A stretch of DNA of 34,283 nucleotides from Candidatus Zhuqueibacterota bacterium (GTDB taxonomy: Bacteria; Zhuqueibacterota; Zhuqueibacteria; Thermofontimicrobiales; Thiofontviventaceae). A program made the position numbers and the translations under genes. The notes under the pieces are model-generated. The model was given only the letters and a program-made list of their open reading frames with translations. It had not been told where the DNA came from and made no database searches. The DNA lies in contig JAFGDW010000317.1 of the NCBI GenBank assembly GCA_016931935.1, positions 1 to 34,283 on the forward strand. Direction: 5' to 3'. Shown one piece after another: positions 32,117-34,283 of the stretch; position 1 is the stretch's first letter, and the number at the start of each line of letters is the position of its first letter.

Positions 32117-33466
32117 ATGGAACAAGCCTTGCTCAATTTTTTCTCAGTCGCCAGCGGATTTGTATGGGGCCCACCCATGCTAGTGCTGCTCGTGGGAACC
32201 GGCATATTCTTAACGATTCGTTTGCGGGGATTGCAATTCCGGGGATTGTGGCATTCACTCTGGTTGGCGTTGATCAAACGCAAAGAAGATGATGCTGCCG
32301 AGGGTGATATTACCCATTTTCAGGCGTTGATGACGGCGCTTTCAGCTACCGTGGGCACGGGCAATATTGCTGGTGTGGCCACGGCAATCGCATCGGGTGG
32401 GCCGGGTGCATTGTTCTGGATGTGGGTGACCGGTTTGTTCGGTATGGCAACAAAATACGCGGAGGCGGTGCTGGCCGTCAAATATCGTGAGGTGGATGAA
32501 AATGGTAACATGAGCGGTGGGCCGATGTACTACATCTCTAAAGGACTCGGTTGGAAATGGCTGGGCAGCTTGTTCGCGATTTTCGCGGCGGTGGCGGCAT
32601 TTGGCATCGGGAATATGGTGCAGTCAAATTCAGTTGCGGATGCTGTACAGACCTCCTTCCATATTGAACCCTGGATTACCGGTCTGGTGTTGGCTGTTGC
32701 CACAGCGATGGTGATTTTGGGTGGCATTAAAAGCATCGGCAAAGTGACGGCGTTGCTAGTGCCGGTGATGATTGTTTTTTACATGATTGGTGCAGCGATT
32801 GTGATTATTAATCATTTGATTGCCATTCCGGAAACATTTTCACTTATTTTTAGACACGCATTCACTCCGACTGCGGCGGCAGGTGGATTTATCGGTTCGT
32901 TAGTGCGCGATACTGTGCGTTGGGGCGTGGCCCGTGGTGTGTTCTCCAATGAGTCCGGTCTCGGCAGTGCACCGATTGCGGCCGCCGCTGCGCAAACGAA
33001 GAATCCTGTTACCCAGGCACTGGTTTCCATGACGCAAACGTTTATCGACACCATTGTTGTGTGCACATTCACTGGCGTGGCGATTATCTCCACCGGCTTG
33101 TGGAACAGCGGCGAAACTGGCGCGGCGCTTACCACGCAGGCGTTCAATGTGGGCATGCCCGGAAATAGCGGCGGGATCATCGTTGCGGTCGGATTAATTC
33201 TATTTGCCTATTCCACCATGCTCGGCTGGAGTTATTACGGTGAAAAAGCGCTGGAATATCTGTTCGGCGCCAAGCTAATTAAACCATACCGAATTGTGTT
33301 TTGCATTTTAATATTCATTGGCGCATTTATGAAACTCGATCTGGTCTGGTCAATTGCTGACGTATTTAACGGTCTGATGGCAGTCCCCAATCTGATCGGC
33401 TTGCTGGCGCTGTCCGGGATTATTGTGAGCGAGACGAATAAGCATTTTTATAATAAGACGGAATAG
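32117..33466 (+). CDS. Sodium:alanine symporter family (AGCS) transporter
   Basis: A 449-residue inner-membrane transporter with about ten to eleven hydrophobic helices. The AGCS signature block [12 protein letters not shown], followed by [10 protein letters not shown], and the later [12 protein letters not shown] segment with the Y-A-E-A-V-L helix, are diagnostic. It should import alanine or glycine with Na+. A strong AAGGAG lies 6 bases before the ATG. No amino-acid metabolism gene is adjacent, so substrate cannot be refined. The REP-like palindrome downstream (33525) may aid mRNA end formation. Confidence 0.93.
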   Translation: MEQALLNFFSVASGFVWGPPMLVLLVGTGIFLTIRLRGLQFRGLWHSLWLALIKRKEDDAAEGDITHFQALMTALSATVGTGNIAGVATAIASGGPGALFWMWVTGLFGMATKYAEAVLAVKYREVDENGNMSGGPMYYISKGLGWKWLGSLFAIFAAVAAFGIGNMVQSNSVADAVQTSFHIEPWITGLVLAVATAMVILGGIKSIGKVTALLVPVMIVFYMIGAAIVIINHLIAIPETFSLIFRHAFTPTAAAGGFIGSLVRDTVRWGVARGVFSNESGLGSAPIAAAAAQTKNPVTQALVSMTQTFIDTIVVCTFTGVAIISTGLWNSGETGAALTTQAFNVGMPGNSGGIIVAVGLILFAYSTMLGWSYYGEKALEYLFGAKLIKPYRIVFCILIFIGAFMKLDLVWSIADVFNGLMAVPNLIGLLALSGIIVSETNKHFYNKTE

Positions 33467-33524
33467 GGTATAGGGTATAAGGCAGAGCGCATGGCGACAA
33501 AATTAAACACTCAGTAGAGCTGTC

Positions 33525-33568
33525 ATTCCGTCTGAAGCCTGCTGCTTTTGCAGGCGTAATGCCGGAAT
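33525..33568. repeat. Nested palindrome resembling dispersed CATTCC..GGAAT repeats
   Basis: Outer arms ATTCCG (33525-33530) and CGGAAT (33563-33568) enclose an inner perfect hairpin GCCTGC (33537-33542)/GCAGGC (33550-33555) with a 7-base loop. The GTCATTCCG...CGGAATCTC outline resembles REP-like dispersed repeats known in many bacterial genomes. It lies between the symporter and acetyltransferase genes. Confidence 0.5.
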
Positions 33569-33668
33569 CTCCTTGCACCCATTCCATGGAGCGATATAAT
33601 CGTTAGATGCTAAAAGATACTTCACCAATTACGCTAAATAAAACACACACTAACTTTCATAAACGATA

Positions 33669-34139
33669 ATGCAATCGAAAAACCTCACAAACCTGACATT
33701 CTACTCCATTCCCCCTGAAGAAGCGCCGATGTCGCTCCTGCTCGAAGCGGATCCATCGGAAGCGAACATTCGCAATTATCTGGAGAACGCCTTATGCTAT
33801 GTTGCCGAACATGATGGCGCCATTGTCGGCGTCTGCGTGTTGAACGGATTGAAGCATGGCGAGATCGAGCTGTTCAATATTGCTGTGGCCCCGGCCATGC
33901 AGGCCAAAGGGATTGGCGCGGCGTTGTTGCATTATGTCATTGACGACTTGCGATCACGCGGCGTGAAGCGCATTGTCCTGGGAACCGGGACGTTTGGCTA
34001 CCAGCTTGCTTTTTATCAACGGGCCGGTTTTCGCGTGGAATCCATTGATAAAGATTTTTTCATCCGCAATTATGATGAGCCGATTTTTGAACTGGGCATT
34101 CAGCTTAAAGATATGCTGCGGTTGGGATTGGATTTGTGA
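33669..34139 (+). CDS. GNAT-family N-acetyltransferase
   Basis: A 156-residue GNAT-fold protein. The acetyl-CoA-binding motif A region I-A-V-A-P-A-M-Q-A-K-G-I-G-A-A-L-L (about 74-90) contains the Q-x-x-G-x-G/A loop, preceded by E-L-F-N-I-A. The following Y-Q-R-A-G-F-R (about 118-124) is the motif B signature. Substrate is unknown; many relatives acetylate small amines or peptide ends. No strong ribosome binding site is seen before the ATG. It has no adjacent partner on the right, where the last 144 bases of the window show nothing recognised. Confidence 0.85.
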   Translation: MQSKNLTNLTFYSIPPEEAPMSLLLEADPSEANIRNYLENALCYVAEHDGAIVGVCVLNGLKHGEIELFNIAVAPAMQAKGIGAALLHYVIDDLRSRGVKRIVLGTGTFGYQLAFYQRAGFRVESIDKDFFIRNYDEPIFELGIQLKDMLRLGLDL

Positions 34140-34283
34140 TGTGCGGATGGCAGTGATTGAGCTCATCCGAAGTCGAAAGTGAAATGAGATTATCTAAGGA
34201 ATGAGAATTAAATAACATAGTCTGCGTTCCTTATAATATTTTCATTAAGGTAACTATACGTAGGCTTGGCCATGTGTGACAAA

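Noticed and set aside
1..34283. CRISPR array, tRNA, rRNA or intact insertion sequence
   Set aside because: No regularly spaced long repeats, cloverleaf genes, rRNA sequence or complete transposase was found by eye in any part of the window.

Overview
The window looks like part of a Gram-negative bacterial chromosome with AT-leaning composition. An Mla-type lipid transport operon with an auxiliary lipoprotein implies an outer membrane. The PEGA-domain Ser/Thr kinase, FG-GAP propeller protein, many TPRs and an archaeal/eukaryotic-type prolyl-tRNA synthetase would fit the FCB/Calditrichota/KSB1 neighbourhood. That placement is inference; there is no rRNA marker here.

Layout. (1) 173-1000: a type II toxin-antitoxin pair and a decayed remnant of an Rpn-like nuclease/transposase, ending at a bidirectional terminator. 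(2) 1248-3707, minus strand: a SpoIIAA-like/STAS-SEC14 protein and an unusual fusion of response-regulator receiver, NMT1-like periplasmic-binding-protein fold and CheW. (3) 3915-9455, minus strand: a partner-switching cassette (GAF-SpoIIE-type phosphatase, HATPase anti-sigma-type kinase, STAS antagonist) that runs, with overlapping reading frames, into mlaE, mlaF, mlaD and an ABC auxiliary lipoprotein gene. (4) 9456-10040: a 585-base AT-rich divergent control region. (5) 10041-21403, plus strand: a five-gene Ser/Thr phospho-signalling cluster. It encodes a transmembrane kinase with PEGA repeats, a double-FHA protein with an eight-motif FG-GAP propeller, a transmembrane PP2C phosphatase with a PEGA-like tail, a transmembrane TPR protein, and a TPR protein ending in a kinase domain that lacks its catalytic residues. 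(6) 21464-34139: mostly housekeeping and scattered genes (polA, a PLD-family protein, an orphan STAS protein, a Cys-rich unknown, a TlpA-like thioredoxin, a VOC protein, proS, a DUF234 ATPase, an AGCS symporter and a GNAT acetyltransferase), with small palindromic or tandem repeats between them.

How they may work together. The most interesting part is the divergent pair in regions 3 and 5. On the left, a STAS protein sits where E. coli has MlaB, a STAS subunit of the lipid transporter. Here it is encoded with a kinase and a phosphatase of the type that phosphorylate and dephosphorylate STAS proteins, which suggests phospho-gated lipid transport. On the right, kinase, phosphatase, FHA reader, TPR scaffold and pseudokinase look like a complete membrane-spanning threonine-phosphorylation relay whose kinase and phosphatase carry related PEGA-type extracytoplasmic domains. 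Both proposals are inferences from domain content and gene order.

Limits: domain calls were made by eye from motifs and family resemblance; no searches were run. Promoters are weak candidates. No tRNA, rRNA, CRISPR array or intact insertion sequence was seen.
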